DNA of 64,000 nucleotides from Neorickettsia risticii str. Illinois (GTDB lineage Bacteria; Pseudomonadota; Alphaproteobacteria; Rickettsiales; Anaplasmataceae): NCBI RefSeq assembly GCF_000022525.1, contig NC_013009.1, positions 620,001 to 684,000 of the forward strand, read 5' to 3'. Shown piece by piece: positions 38,236 to 50,433 of this stretch (position 1 is its first letter; each line of letters starts with the position of its first letter). The notes under the pieces were generated by a model. It saw only the letters and a program-made list of their open reading frames with translations, ran no database searches and was not told where the DNA came from. The position numbers and the translations under genes were made by a program.

Positions 38236-39336
38236 CTACCTGAGAACAAAACGAATATCGTTAAAAACAGCAAAAACAAGGATAGCTATCAATAATAACA
38301 TCCCTGCTCTTCCTGCCCATTGCTGAAAGCCAACCGCTACTCTATCACCCTTAATCCATTCAATCAAATAGAAAAGCAGGTGCCCACCATCAAGCATCGG
38401 TATAGGAAAAAGATTAAACAAACCAAGATTGATCGATAACATTGCCATGAACCACAAAAACATGGTGAATCCCATTCGCATTGACTGTCCGGAGTATTTA
38501 GCAATTTTTATTGGGCCGCCTATTGCATCGGTTTTTGCTTTTCCCGCAATCGTCTGCCCGAGCAGTTTTAGCGTTGAATGAACAACATTACCAATCTCAA
38601 TCAAAGAAAATCGCATTGCATCCAGGACTCCAATTTCGCTACGCTGAATCTTTGATGCTTCTATTCCAAGCTTTGGTAGCTCCTCACGATTACCGAATAT
38701 ATCTTCTCCAACTTCAATCCTTGGAGTTACAGATATGGATATCTCATCACCATTCCTCGACACAGTGAAAGATACCGCACTATCACGATTCAGGTAAATG
38801 AATTTTCTAATTTCATCGAAACTCACGATAGGCTTATTGTTCATTGTTAAGATCCTGTCCCCAACTCTGAATCCTGCATGTGCCGCCGGACTATCCCTAA
38901 TAACAGATGCTACCACTGGCTCAACAGTGACTTTTCCAAAACAACCATATAGGAAAGATAGAATCAAAAACGCAAAAACAAAATTAGCAAAAGGACCACC
39001 AAAAATAACAAGCGCTTTTTGATATAGAGGTTTACAATTCAGAGTCTGAGCTCTCATGCAATCATCCATCATACGGATTTTCTCAAAATCTGTAGCACTG
39101 CTCTCATCTAAATCTCCGAACATTTTCACGTACCCACCAGCCGGAATCATAGAGAGCTTCCATCTGGTTCCCGACTTGTCATTGAAGCCAAATAATTCTT
39201 TCCCAAATCCAATTGAAAACTCTTCTACTTTCACACCAAACATTTTGGCAAAAATATAGTGCCCAAACTCATGTGCGAAGACAATCACAGAAACCACTAG
39301 CACAAAGGATGCGAGATATAAAAGTAAGCCACCCAT
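38236..39336 (-). CDS. rseP: Regulator of sigma-E protease RseP (site-2 metalloprotease)
   Basis: RseP cleaves membrane-embedded substrates within the inner membrane. The 366-residue product has the zinc motif VIVFAHEFGHYIFAKMFGVK (HExxH), a PDZ domain (VIRDSPAAHAGFRVGDRIL), and the second metal motif FNLFPIPMLDGGHLLF (LDG). Membrane helices lie at both ends. ATG 39336 is used rather than the preceding TTG. bamA follows three bases later, as in many proteobacteria (rseP-bamA). Confidence 0.95.
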   Translation of the reverse strand: MGGLLLYLASFVLVVSVIVFAHEFGHYIFAKMFGVKVEEFSIGFGKELFGFNDKSGTRWKLSMIPAGGYVKMFGDLDESSATDFEKIRMMDDCMRAQTLNCKPLYQKALVIFGGPFANFVFAFLILSFLYGCFGKVTVEPVVASVIRDSPAAHAGFRVGDRILTMNNKPIVSFDEIRKFIYLNRDSAVSFTVSRNGDEISISVTPRIEVGEDIFGNREELPKLGIEASKIQRSEIGVLDAMRFSLIEIGNVVHSTLKLLGQTIAGKAKTDAIGGPIKIAKYSGQSMRMGFTMFLWFMAMLSINLGLFNLFPIPMLDGGHLLFYLIEWIKGDRVAVGFQQWAGRAGMLLLIAILVFAVFNDIRFVLR

Positions 39337-39544
39337 CAAACCTTAAAACTAAACTCAGGACTAACTAAACCTTACACCGAAGTGTCATTCTATGTACAGG
39401 GTGAAAAGATAATTCTCCAGCGCTAAATAGACAGCACATGACGATCTCTCTATCAAGAGTCCAAGACTAGTACCAACTAAACGTAAAATATCTTCAGAAA
39501 TACCGAAAAACTACTGATATGCAAACATAAGTAAACATTCGCAA

Positions 39545-40384
39545 TTACAGTGAAACATGTGCAATCCTAACCCACCACTTATGGTGACACATTAATTCTG
39601 AGTGGGCAGCTTTTAGATTTTCTACAGTGTCGAAAACACCTATACATGTGGGACCACTCCCACATAGTTTGGCAACCTTATTTCCTCTACAATTTTTAAT
39701 ACTTTTAAGTACATCACTTATCACTGCTGCAATTTCGATAGCAGCATCAGTTAAGTCATTCGGAAGAGAAAGCATATCCTCAAACGTCCGATGAACCTCT
39801 GCAAGATTAGACTCAGCTGAAAAAATTCTTCCTCTTTCACGGAAATTTTTATATACTTCGGCAGAACTAACAGGAAAGTTTGGACAAACTAGTAGTATTG
39901 GATATGCAAGCTTCAACTCGGGTAATGGAACGATTTTTTCACCCATTCCTGTTACGTGGCACGGACGACTATAAAGACAAGCCAAAGTATCAAAACCAAC
40001 AGATAAAGCTACTTGATTAAGCAGCGCTTCCGAGATATTGCATAGCCTCCCAAAATATCTCAGTAACGCGGCTGCATCTGCTGAACCACCACCTATACCA
40101 GCAGCGACAGGAAGATTCTTCACTACAGTAACGTTGAAATAACGCTTTGCATAATCATTAACAAAGCTAAGAACGCGAGTCACCGAGTTATCCGCACCTA
40201 TTACTTGGGATGCACCAATGAATTTGACTGAGTTCTCAGTGGCAGACGTAGGAACAATTGTTATCTCATCGTACAGATCATCCGTGAAACAGAAAACACT
40301 ATCGAGCAGATGAAACCCGGACTCATTCCTTCCTGTGATAAGCAAAAAAAGATTAATCTTCGCCGGCGCTCTGAGGGTCAACAT
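39545..40384 (-). CDS. ispE: 4-diphosphocytidyl-2-C-methyl-D-erythritol kinase
   Basis: IspE phosphorylates CDP-methylerythritol in the MEP isoprenoid pathway. The 279-residue GHMP kinase has the N-terminal [16 protein letters not shown], the ATP-loop [20 protein letters not shown] and the C-terminal [13 protein letters not shown]. Length is normal. It follows gyrB by 27 bases on the minus strand. With IspA in this window, it indicates MEP-based isoprenoid synthesis. Confidence 0.95.
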   Translation of the reverse strand: MLTLRAPAKINLFLLITGRNESGFHLLDSVFCFTDDLYDEITIVPTSATENSVKFIGASQVIGADNSVTRVLSFVNDYAKRYFNVTVVKNLPVAAGIGGGSADAAALLRYFGRLCNISEALLNQVALSVGFDTLACLYSRPCHVTGMGEKIVPLPELKLAYPILLVCPNFPVSSAEVYKNFRERGRIFSAESNLAEVHRTFEDMLSLPNDLTDAAIEIAAVISDVLKSIKNCRGNKVAKLCGSGPTCIGVFDTVENLKAAHSELMCHHKWWVRIAHVSL

Positions 40385-40411
40385 TGCAACCCAAAGATAA
40401 CAAGAAAGGGA

Positions 40412-43189
<2,778 letters not shown>

Positions 43190-43678
43190 ATGAACACTTT
43201 GGAAGTGGATGATCTAGCTCCCTCTTTTTGTCTCCCTTCAAGTATGGGTGGAATGGTAAGTCTGCAGGACTTTTTAGGGAAGGCTGGTCTTGTAGTTTAT
43301 TTTTATCCGAAAGATGATACTCCAGGCTGCACTCAGGAAGCAAAGGATTTCAAGGAACACATCGCGGAGTTTAAAGAGCTCAATGTTGTTGTTATTGGTA
43401 TATCAAAGGACAATCTCAGGGCACACAAGAATTTCTCCACAAGGTACGCCCTACCTTTTCACTTATTATCTGACGAATCAACAGAAACCATACAAAAGTA
43501 CGGAGCTTGGGTAGAGAAATCCATGTTTGGGAAAAAGTACTATGGAGTAGAACGCAGTACCTTTGTCGTGGATCTGAATGGAAAGGTTAGAAAATTATGG
43601 AGAAAAGTACAGGTATCGGGACACGTTAAGGAGGTTCTAGACTTTTGTAAGAGCGATCAGTTCAGGCATGCATCTTGA
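43190..43678 (+). CDS. bcp: Thioredoxin-dependent peroxiredoxin, BCP/PrxQ type
   Basis: BCP reduces hydrogen and organic peroxides. The 162-residue product has the catalytic block YFYPKDDTPGCTQEAKDF with the peroxidatic Cys at about position 47, and GISKDNLRAHKNFSTRYALPFHLLSD. The usual resolving Cys five residues after the peroxidatic one (CTxEAC) is replaced by Lys, so this is likely a 1-Cys form reduced directly by a partner thiol. An alternative is a distal resolving Cys (position ~152). Neighbours give no functional clue. Confidence 0.92.
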   Translation: MNTLEVDDLAPSFCLPSSMGGMVSLQDFLGKAGLVVYFYPKDDTPGCTQEAKDFKEHIAEFKELNVVVIGISKDNLRAHKNFSTRYALPFHLLSDESTETIQKYGAWVEKSMFGKKYYGVERSTFVVDLNGKVRKLWRKVQVSGHVKEVLDFCKSDQFRHAS

Positions 43679-43846
43679 ACTTTCCCAGTTGTTCTCGTGA
43701 GGAACGAGCTAGCCTTGCTCTTAATTTCCTAACGGTGAGATAGATTTTCATGAGAAGTATTTTCCTTTTCTTCGCCCCGTGTGATTAATATATTTAGCTT
43801 CGTTTAAATTATTACCTGAAGCTTGCTCGCTGGAATTGCATTATAG

Positions 43847-45253
43847 ATGTTTTACACTCACCTACTCGCGGTAGGACTATACTTTCTCTGTATTTTTCTC
43901 TTTGGGTTCGTTCGTAAGAGAGTTAGTGCATCATTTAAAGAATACATTCTTGCAAATAGGTCGGTGCACGAGATAATAACCGGAATAAGCCATGTTTCTT
44001 CCGAAATCAGCGTAGGAACCTTTACTGTGGCAGCAAGCATGATTTACACAACCGGCTTCTCGCGGCTCTGGGTTGATCTAGGATTCTTTGTGTTTAGCAT
44101 ACTCTCCTGGCGACTCTTAGCTGGACGTTTAAGAGTACAGAGTGAAGAGAGCAAGGATGCACTTACCATTCCGCAATATCTCGCAAACAAATTTGATAGC
44201 AAAGCAGTTGGAATTTTTGCATCACTGGTCATTGCTCTTTTTACCACGACATACATTGGTGCAAATATGCTTGGTCTTACAAAAGTTCTTTCTAAAGTGA
44301 TAAGCCTTGAATCTAATATGGTGGCATTAGCAGTGCTGATTGTCACTTTGTTGTATACCACTATAGGCGGCTTTAGATCTGCTTCCCACGTGAATGTTCT
44401 TCAGGGAGCAATAATGGTTTTAGCGACTTGCATACTACCGCTCTCACTGCTGACAAAGTTCGGCTTAGAGCCACTAAGCACTTTCTTAAAACAGAGTGGA
44501 TCAAGTGGTATTGCGCATTTCGACATTACACAAGCAATATTTTACTTTAGCTTCGCCTCGGTAATGTTTGGGACACCACACACAATTGGGAAATTCTTAG
44601 CTATAAAATCTCCTGACAAATTGAGCACAGCTCGGAATACAAGCATTATCATAAACATCATAATCTATCTTGGCATTGCAATATCTGCAGTGTACGGAAG
44701 AAAATTACTTCCATCTATGAAAGATACAGAAATGCTACTTTTGAACCTAAGCGAAATGTTTTCCTGTCCACTTTACGGTAGCATGATAATAATCGCGATC
44801 CTGGCCGCTGTAATGAGTACGATAGATGCTCAACTGATATCAAGTGCAAGCTGCATATCTAACGATATCTATAGACACATTACATCGAACAGAAATGATA
44901 CACATCTCATTCTCGCTACAAAACTTATGACAATATTTGTAGGTGCATTAGCGCTTTCAATCTCATTAATTTTCAACCAATCTGTTGGAAAACTAGCAAT
45001 CTTTTCTTTGACGGGGCTGGGTGCTTCAATAGGACCAGTGATATTATTCAGTCTGTACGCAAAAACTAGAAATAAAATACCAGCTCTGCTTGGCTTGACT
45101 TCTGGAACAACGGCAACAATACTTTTGACAATCTTTAACACCTCTGACATTCACTACAACATGTTGCCTGCGTTATGTATTACAGTTGTAATAATGCTAG
45201 CTTCGTCCTGTATAACTGGACGCACGGTAAAATGTGTTGGGTCTAACAATTAG
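43847..45253 (+). CDS. Sodium:solute symporter family transporter
   Basis: A 468-residue, 12-13-helix protein of the SSS family (proline/pantothenate/other solutes). Diagnostic segments: ASFKEYILANRSVHEIITGI, TIGGFRSASHVNVLQGAIMV (family G.r.v..tD..Q, here N for D), the AILAAVMSTIDAQLISSASC block (family AA.mST.ds.L...s) and the N-terminal membrane helix. Substrate cannot be set from sequence. It is followed 31 bases later by the secreted repeat protein and then gmk, which may be one transcript. Confidence 0.85.
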   Translation: MFYTHLLAVGLYFLCIFLFGFVRKRVSASFKEYILANRSVHEIITGISHVSSEISVGTFTVAASMIYTTGFSRLWVDLGFFVFSILSWRLLAGRLRVQSEESKDALTIPQYLANKFDSKAVGIFASLVIALFTTTYIGANMLGLTKVLSKVISLESNMVALAVLIVTLLYTTIGGFRSASHVNVLQGAIMVLATCILPLSLLTKFGLEPLSTFLKQSGSSGIAHFDITQAIFYFSFASVMFGTPHTIGKFLAIKSPDKLSTARNTSIIINIIIYLGIAISAVYGRKLLPSMKDTEMLLLNLSEMFSCPLYGSMIIIAILAAVMSTIDAQLISSASCISNDIYRHITSNRNDTHLILATKLMTIFVGALALSISLIFNQSVGKLAIFSLTGLGASIGPVILFSLYAKTRNKIPALLGLTSGTTATILLTIFNTSDIHYNMLPALCITVVIMLASSCITGRTVKCVGSNN

Positions 45254-45284
45254 AGTTATTGTATCTAGCCTGAATCGGTTGCCT

Positions 45285-46940
45285 ATGAAAAATTTAATCC
45301 CACTTTTTTTAGTCGTTATTGTTTTTTTTGCTTCTTCTGATTGTTACGCTGCCTCGCCAACCAAGAAAGAAATCATTGAATTTCTAAAACTACGGAATAA
45401 AGATCACAACGTCGTGTTGGATTTTAAGGAACGCTTTGGTGACAGACTGACAAATGTTGATTTCTCCGGACTGGATCTTGGTAAAGTAACGTTCGATGGA
45501 ATGATAATAGAGAACTCTTCTTTCGATCGTGCGATTTTCACCAGTCTTACAATCAAAAATAGCATCGTAAATAACTCTACCTTTTACAATACAATTATCT
45601 ACAAAGGAGATATCATAAGCAGCCAGTTGGATGGCGTGTCTATTATCGAATCGGATTTAAACAACACACAAATAGAAAAATCTGAGCTAAAAAATGTCAG
45701 AATTCTGAAGACACATGCTCCATCGCTTATACTCAATGATAGCGAACTAAACAGAATCCTAATCAGAAACTCCGATATTTTGGAGGCCAAATTTGAAAGG
45801 ACCGTCCTTGCTGCAAGTGAAATTTCTGGAACTGATCTCTCCAATATGAGAATGGAAGATTCAAAAATTACCGATTCTCAACTAACAGCCTCAAAACTCA
45901 TAAATGCAAAGATATCTGGAAGCACACTTACAAACAGCACCTTACACGGAATAGAATTATCAGGTTCTCGCATGCGTGATACTCAGGTGTTTTCCTCAGA
46001 GATAACTAACTCCGACCTTCATCAAAGTAGATTGTACAACTGTCATTTAGAGAAAGTAAGTACGCTAAACACCGATCTTAGCTATACATCAGTTGAAGGT
46101 ACCTCATTTATCAAAACCGACTTCTCCTCAGCATCTCTGGAGGGATTACACATAGGAAGCGCAACTTTTTCAGAATGCTGCTTGTGTAACTTTAGCTCAC
46201 AAAACATTACGATCGATTCATCAGCAATAACCCATTCGTCTATAGGCAACGTAAAATTGTATGACAGCGAAATTGCAGATACCTCGCTAAAAGATTGTAG
46301 TATTGCAAATCTTACTATCTCTAACTCGGAGTTTCTTGATACCGTACTTTTGGACGTCAATGGCAAGAGCATTGCAATCAAGCATACGCAAATAGATTCT
46401 TCACTTCTCCAAGGGGATTTTTCAGATATAACAATAGAGGACTCGCAGATCGTGAAGAGTTCTTTAAGGAATCTCAAACTACAACTGCTGCGGCTGCTGC
46501 ATTCTCATATAAACAAAACGCAGGTCGGAGATGGAACGATATCTAAAAGCAATTTCTTGGCTAATACCTTTATAGACAGCTCGGTGGACAATTTGACAAT
46601 CGCTAAGTCAAGCTTCGCTGAAAACGATTTTGCTGGAACAAATATAGGAAATATTTCATTTATAAAGACGCTTTTCACAGAAAAATTTATAGAAGGCGTT
46701 TCTTCCAAACTCGCCCAAATGGGAGCAATTGTCGGATTATCGAATTTTGAAAAGCTCATTGCAAGTGGAACGCATGATTTCACAGATGTAAACTACTCAA
46801 ATATCGACTTCAGTAAAATTGATTTAGGAAAGGTAAATTTCAAAGGAGCAACATTAAGGGGAAACATTTTTAGTGAAAATAAACTACACGATGCAGACCT
46901 TACGGAAGCTGATCTAGAAGGAAGCACCTTCCGTAAGTAA
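45285..46940 (+). CDS. Secreted pentapeptide-like repeat protein
   Basis: The 551-residue product starts with a Sec signal (MKNLIPLFLVVIVFFASSDC, then YA|AS). After a short helix (KEIIEFLKLRNKDHNVVLDF) it consists of pentapeptide-like repeats with an S/T-x-[LI]-x-x or N-x-x-[LI] rhythm, about 90 units, expected to fold as a right-handed square beta-helix. Unlike cytoplasmic A(D/N)Lxx proteins the key small positions are mostly Ser, Asn and Thr. Nearly matching blocks sit at each end (LTNVDFSGLDLGKVTFDG and FTDVNYSNIDFSKIDLGKV, then NFKG), and only the last repeats are canonical (HDADLTEADLEGSTF). The ATG at 45285 is chosen because it gives the signal peptide. No function is assigned. Confidence 0.85.
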   Translation: MKNLIPLFLVVIVFFASSDCYAASPTKKEIIEFLKLRNKDHNVVLDFKERFGDRLTNVDFSGLDLGKVTFDGMIIENSSFDRAIFTSLTIKNSIVNNSTFYNTIIYKGDIISSQLDGVSIIESDLNNTQIEKSELKNVRILKTHAPSLILNDSELNRILIRNSDILEAKFERTVLAASEISGTDLSNMRMEDSKITDSQLTASKLINAKISGSTLTNSTLHGIELSGSRMRDTQVFSSEITNSDLHQSRLYNCHLEKVSTLNTDLSYTSVEGTSFIKTDFSSASLEGLHIGSATFSECCLCNFSSQNITIDSSAITHSSIGNVKLYDSEIADTSLKDCSIANLTISNSEFLDTVLLDVNGKSIAIKHTQIDSSLLQGDFSDITIEDSQIVKSSLRNLKLQLLRLLHSHINKTQVGDGTISKSNFLANTFIDSSVDNLTIAKSSFAENDFAGTNIGNISFIKTLFTEKFIEGVSSKLAQMGAIVGLSNFEKLIASGTHDFTDVNYSNIDFSKIDLGKVNFKGATLRGNIFSENKLHDADLTEADLEGSTFRK

Positions 46941-46965
46941 ACGTTAACTCAAAGGAAGATTGCGC

Positions 46966-47586
46966 ATGCGGAAGGGAATTCTGTTTATAATCTCCTCCCC
47001 TTCTGGTGGAGGAAAGACGACGGTAGCGGATTTCTTAGTCGGTCAGGACCCATCTATTAAGCGGTCCGTTTCATTTACCACCAGACAACCACGCGGAAAA
47101 GAAAAGGATGGTATAGATTATTATTTCGTAAGTAAGGATGAATTTAATCGATTGCTACAAAAAGGAGAGATGCTCGAGCATGCAACAGTTTTGCAAAATC
47201 AATATGGGACCTCACACACATACATAGAAGAAACTCTGGCACTTGGTACAGATGTTCTTTGTTGTATAGACTGGCAGGGAGCTGACCAAATTCGCAAGAA
47301 GACCAGTTGTATTTCTATATTTCTTCTACCGCCTAGTTTGCAACAATTAAAAACACGTCTAACCAACAGAGGCACAGACACAGCCGACGTTATTGAATAC
47401 AGACTAAAAGTTGCACTTGAGGAAATTCAACATTTCTCAAAGTATGACTACGTACTTGTGAATGATAACCTGACAGAAACAAAACAAAAGGCACTCTCAA
47501 TCATCATCGCAGAGAGAGAGAAACTTGCACAAAACCGCCAAACAGTAGAATGCTTTGTGGCATCACTACTCGAACAAACCACATGA
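46966..47586 (+). CDS. gmk: Guanylate kinase
   Basis: Gmk converts GMP to GDP. The 206-residue product has the P-loop [19 protein letters not shown], the GMP-binding [20 protein letters not shown] and YFVSKDEF, plus [10 protein letters not shown] and [14 protein letters not shown] 46966 is preceded by AAGGA; a TTG two codons upstream is open but less likely. Length fits the family. Confidence 0.96.
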   Translation: MRKGILFIISSPSGGGKTTVADFLVGQDPSIKRSVSFTTRQPRGKEKDGIDYYFVSKDEFNRLLQKGEMLEHATVLQNQYGTSHTYIEETLALGTDVLCCIDWQGADQIRKKTSCISIFLLPPSLQQLKTRLTNRGTDTADVIEYRLKVALEEIQHFSKYDYVLVNDNLTETKQKALSIIIAEREKLAQNRQTVECFVASLLEQTT

Positions 47587-47669
47587 TACGCACTGTAGTA
47601 AGTATCGCCCTATTGTGCAGGAACGAACTCCTGCTGTCTAGAACAGGAAACTAAATAGTGCTCGATAAG

Positions 47670-48071
47670 TTATTTCCCTCTTCCCTTGTGCATGCCGTGA
47701 GAAATCAAGGACTGTGCCTTCACTTTCAGTTGCCATATACCCATCTTGGAAAAATTAGATCCCATAAGATTTTTTAACGTCGTCATGTATAGCATGTTCC
47801 TTTTTATTACCATACTGGTCCACTTACCTTGAGGCTTTGCTATTCCGACGATCTTTAGATCTGAACCAAGATGCTTATTCAGTTCCTCTAAGTCTATGCT
47901 TCTGTAATATTGATCTTTTATTCTGCGCTGCTTCTCCTTGTGGTATTCTTTGTGCTCATCGTCTTCAACTGTACCAGAAAACTCCTCTTCACGATCAACA
48001 CCAAGAAAAAAAAATGATCCCAGTGCATAAAAGATTACCAACAAGACTAAACCAAGAACTATGTAAAGCAT
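47670..48071 (-). CDS. Hypothetical single-pass membrane protein
   Basis: A 133-residue product with an N-terminal hydrophobic helix (MLYIVLGLVLLVIFYALGSF) followed by a charged linker (DREEEFSGTVEDDEHKEYHKE) and a basic C-terminal region (GIWQLKVKAQSLISHGMHKG). I do not recognise a family. Topology suggests an anchored periplasmic or cytoplasmic domain. It lies 54 bases after the ModA-like gene on the same strand and may belong with it. Confidence 0.65.
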   Translation of the reverse strand: MLYIVLGLVLLVIFYALGSFFFLGVDREEEFSGTVEDDEHKEYHKEKQRRIKDQYYRSIDLEELNKHLGSDLKIVGIAKPQGKWTSMVIKRNMLYMTTLKNLMGSNFSKMGIWQLKVKAQSLISHGMHKGRGK

Positions 48072-48125
48072 TATACCCCCTTATAGAGATTACACGCAGG
48101 ACCAAATCACAAACTACACAAAGTA

Positions 48126-48851
48126 CTATGCTCCCTTGTAAAACCCGAGTTCACTATAATTGACCTCTCCCAAGAAAAGAAACTTCACGAATTCTCTAGA
48201 CTGATTAATTCCTTCATTTTCCAAAATAGTGATGCTATACCTGATCTCTGGGTATAATTCTTGTGGTACCTCGAACAGCCTCCTAAGCCCAGCACTCTCG
48301 TGTTGGATGGCAATACTTCCCGGAAGGATAACAAATGCACCGCTTTCAATAGCCGCGCGACCTAAATTCTCGAAATTTTTCACTCTTACTGATCTACCTG
48401 GACATAATTTTAACACAACATCATTGATTATGTTTCCCATCACATTACCAGGATCCGGTACGATAAAAGCAGAATGCCTTTGTGCAATTTTTAAAACCGT
48501 GGTCAGACTATCACATTTGCCTATTAGGGCCATTATTGGACTGCTTTCTGCGATACAAACGTATAACTTATCGGATGCAAATGGCACTCCACTCAGCTCT
48601 GGTTTTTGCCCTAAATGAACAATAGAAACAACAGCATGATGTCCCTTTTCTGGGTCTGCAGATAAAAGGTCTGAGTTCTCAAAATCAGCAGTAATAATCA
48701 TTAACCTTTTTTGAGCATAATCTTTAATAATTTTCCGAAAAGGAATACTCAGACTACTATCAACTGCTATGTGTAAATCCGATATCGCAAATGAATTGAG
48801 AGGTACACACAGAATCAGAGCACATAAACCAAAAGCAAGAATACGCAACAT
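48126..48851 (-). CDS. ModA-like periplasmic substrate-binding protein
   Basis: A 241-residue secreted protein: signal MLRILAFGLCALILCVPLNS followed by FAIS, then AVDSSLSIPFRKIIKDYA, resembling ModA-type molybdate/anion-binding proteins, SGVPFASDKLYVCIAESSPI and FIVPDPGNVMGNIINDVVLK (family 'i.ip.....yG.....l'). It has the bilobed binding-protein plan but no ABC permease or ATPase is adjacent, so ligand and partner are unknown. It could serve as a scavenging or sensing protein. Confidence 0.65.
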   Translation of the reverse strand: MLRILAFGLCALILCVPLNSFAISDLHIAVDSSLSIPFRKIIKDYAQKRLMIITADFENSDLLSADPEKGHHAVVSIVHLGQKPELSGVPFASDKLYVCIAESSPIMALIGKCDSLTTVLKIAQRHSAFIVPDPGNVMGNIINDVVLKLCPGRSVRVKNFENLGRAAIESGAFVILPGSIAIQHESAGLRRLFEVPQELYPEIRYSITILENEGINQSREFVKFLFLGEVNYSELGFYKGA

Positions 48852-49055
48852 ACAAAAGGAATAAGCAATAGAATATCAGCTTTTGCCAGCGCAGCATATT
48901 TCCCTTTGCAAGAAGTCGTTCTTGTGCGAGAATTGAAACTCTGGGGTTTATATAGGTACTGTACCTGCATACAAAATTAGAGAAATACCTGTAGAATTTT
49001 GTTAACCACGCAGCAAGAGCCATTATAGTACTCAACTGGAGAATATTGAAAGAAG

Positions 49056-50252
49056 ATGAATTCTGAAAAAGTAAAAGTAAATGTGGAGGAATTTTTAAAA
49101 AGCACAGCTGGACCCTCCGGTGTCTCTGCCTCTTTGGAACCAAGGGGATTCTTTTATGATCCAGGGTATGCAAAAACTGCTCCTTGCAAATCTAGCATTA
49201 CTTTCATAGATGGTGAAAACGGGATACTTTTGCACAGGGGCTACCCAATAGAGGAATTGGCACAAACTTCTGACTTTTTGCAGGTTGGCTACCTTCTCAT
49301 TAACGGCAAACTTCCAGATTCCATTGCTACGCGAGAGTTTGAAGAGAAGATAAAGCACGTACCGCAGCTTCCTGAATGCGTCTTAAAAAATATCCGTTCT
49401 TTCCCAACAAGTGCACACCCGATGGCAGTTTTAATCTCTGCACTTGCTTCGCTCGCCTCAGTGTATGGAGAAATGGACTTTCATGAGAAGAAGTTACTTC
49501 TAGTTGCCTACACGCCATGGCTTGTAGCGTATATATACCGACACATCAATTCTCAGGAGTTCATTGAACCTGACATCAGGCTTCCTTACACTGAGAATTT
49601 CCTGTACATGATGTTTGGTGAGAAAAAGCCCAAAGATGCGGAAATCTTGGACAAAATCTTTATCTTGCATGCAGACCATGGTCAAACTGCTTCTACCTCT
49701 GTTGCACGGATGGTTGTATCCTCAGGAGCAAGCCCAATTGTCGCATGTTCTGCGGCTACAGCTAGTTTATGGGGACCACTGCACGGTGGCGCAAATGAGC
49801 GAGTCCTAGAAATGTTGAGAGGTATCATTGAAAGCGGTGAGAACGTAGAGAACTTTATTGAGCGCGTTAAAAGAAAAGAAGAGAGACTTATGGGTTTCGG
49901 GCACAGGGTGTATAAAAACTATGATCCTCGTGCAGCCATATTGAAGCAAAAAGCTCATGATGTGCTAAAAGCCGATTCACCTATTCTAAAAACTGCTGGC
50001 AAACTTGAAACGATTGCAACAAGGGAAGAGTACTTTCTGAGTCGCAAATTATACCCTAATGTCGACTTCTATTCGGGAATAGTGCTGGACGCACTAGGGA
50101 TACCATCCTGCATGTTCACACCGATTTTCGCACTTGCTAGAACAGTAGGTTGGGTTGCACAAATCGCAGAATTCTTGAGTGACAGTGAACAGAAACTTTG
50201 TAGACCTAGACAAATTTACGTAGGCGAACCAAGAAGAAGCGTACACGGTTAA
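49056..50252 (+). CDS. gltA: Citrate synthase
   Basis: Citrate synthase starts the TCA cycle. The 398-residue product has the N-terminal beta region (SSITFIDGENGILLHRGYPI), and the catalytic residues His in LHADHGQTASTS, His in GFGHRVYKNYDPRA and Asp in YPNVDFYSGIVLDALG. The substrate block LWGPLHGGANERVLEML is intact. Length is somewhat short of the usual 430 (shorter N-terminus). It is divergent from the ModA-like gene; the ~200-base spacer should hold both promoters. Confidence 0.96.
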   Translation: MNSEKVKVNVEEFLKSTAGPSGVSASLEPRGFFYDPGYAKTAPCKSSITFIDGENGILLHRGYPIEELAQTSDFLQVGYLLINGKLPDSIATREFEEKIKHVPQLPECVLKNIRSFPTSAHPMAVLISALASLASVYGEMDFHEKKLLLVAYTPWLVAYIYRHINSQEFIEPDIRLPYTENFLYMMFGEKKPKDAEILDKIFILHADHGQTASTSVARMVVSSGASPIVACSAATASLWGPLHGGANERVLEMLRGIIESGENVENFIERVKRKEERLMGFGHRVYKNYDPRAAILKQKAHDVLKADSPILKTAGKLETIATREEYFLSRKLYPNVDFYSGIVLDALGIPSCMFTPIFALARTVGWVAQIAEFLSDSEQKLCRPRQIYVGEPRRSVHG

Positions 50253-50262
50253 TCAGCTTTTA

Positions 50263-50290
50263 GTGGTTCTCCGCATGAGCGTGGAACCAC
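50263..50290. terminator. Hairpin after gltA
   Basis: GTGGTTC (50263-50269) and GAACCAC (50284-50290) form a perfect 7-bp stem with additional inner pairing around an ATGA loop. It begins 11 bases after the gltA stop. A T-run does not follow, so termination is likely but not of the strict Rho-independent form. The small frame at 50275 begins inside this structure. Confidence 0.4.
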
Positions 50291-50433
50291 ATAAAAATTC
50301 CCAAAGGACCACTTTGTACCACATTTTGGGCGTTGTACACCGGTTCTATGCAGTCGCTGAAGCCTGGATCGACCGCTTTGCACCGGAAAATATACCCAAC
50401 AAGAATAGTATCGTCACTTACTTGTGTATTTGA
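50275..50433 (+). CDS. Possible small protein (52 residues) after gltA
   Basis: A short frame MSVEPHKNSQRTTLYHILGV, then VHRFYAVAEAWIDRFAPENI, ending KNSIVTYLCI. Its codon use and amino-acid pattern are gene-like, with an amphipathic helix in the middle. It overlaps the 3' end of the convergent SurA-like gene by 20 bases and its ATG lies inside the hairpin. No ribosome-binding site is clear and no family is recognised. Confidence 0.3.
   Translation: MSVEPHKNSQRTTLYHILGVVHRFYAVAEAWIDRFAPENIPNKNSIVTYLCI

Noticed and set aside
48760-49173. 137-codon minus-strand frame across the ModA-like/gltA spacer
   Set aside because: It overlaps the start of gltA and the start of the ModA-like gene in other frames; its composition is not protein-like.
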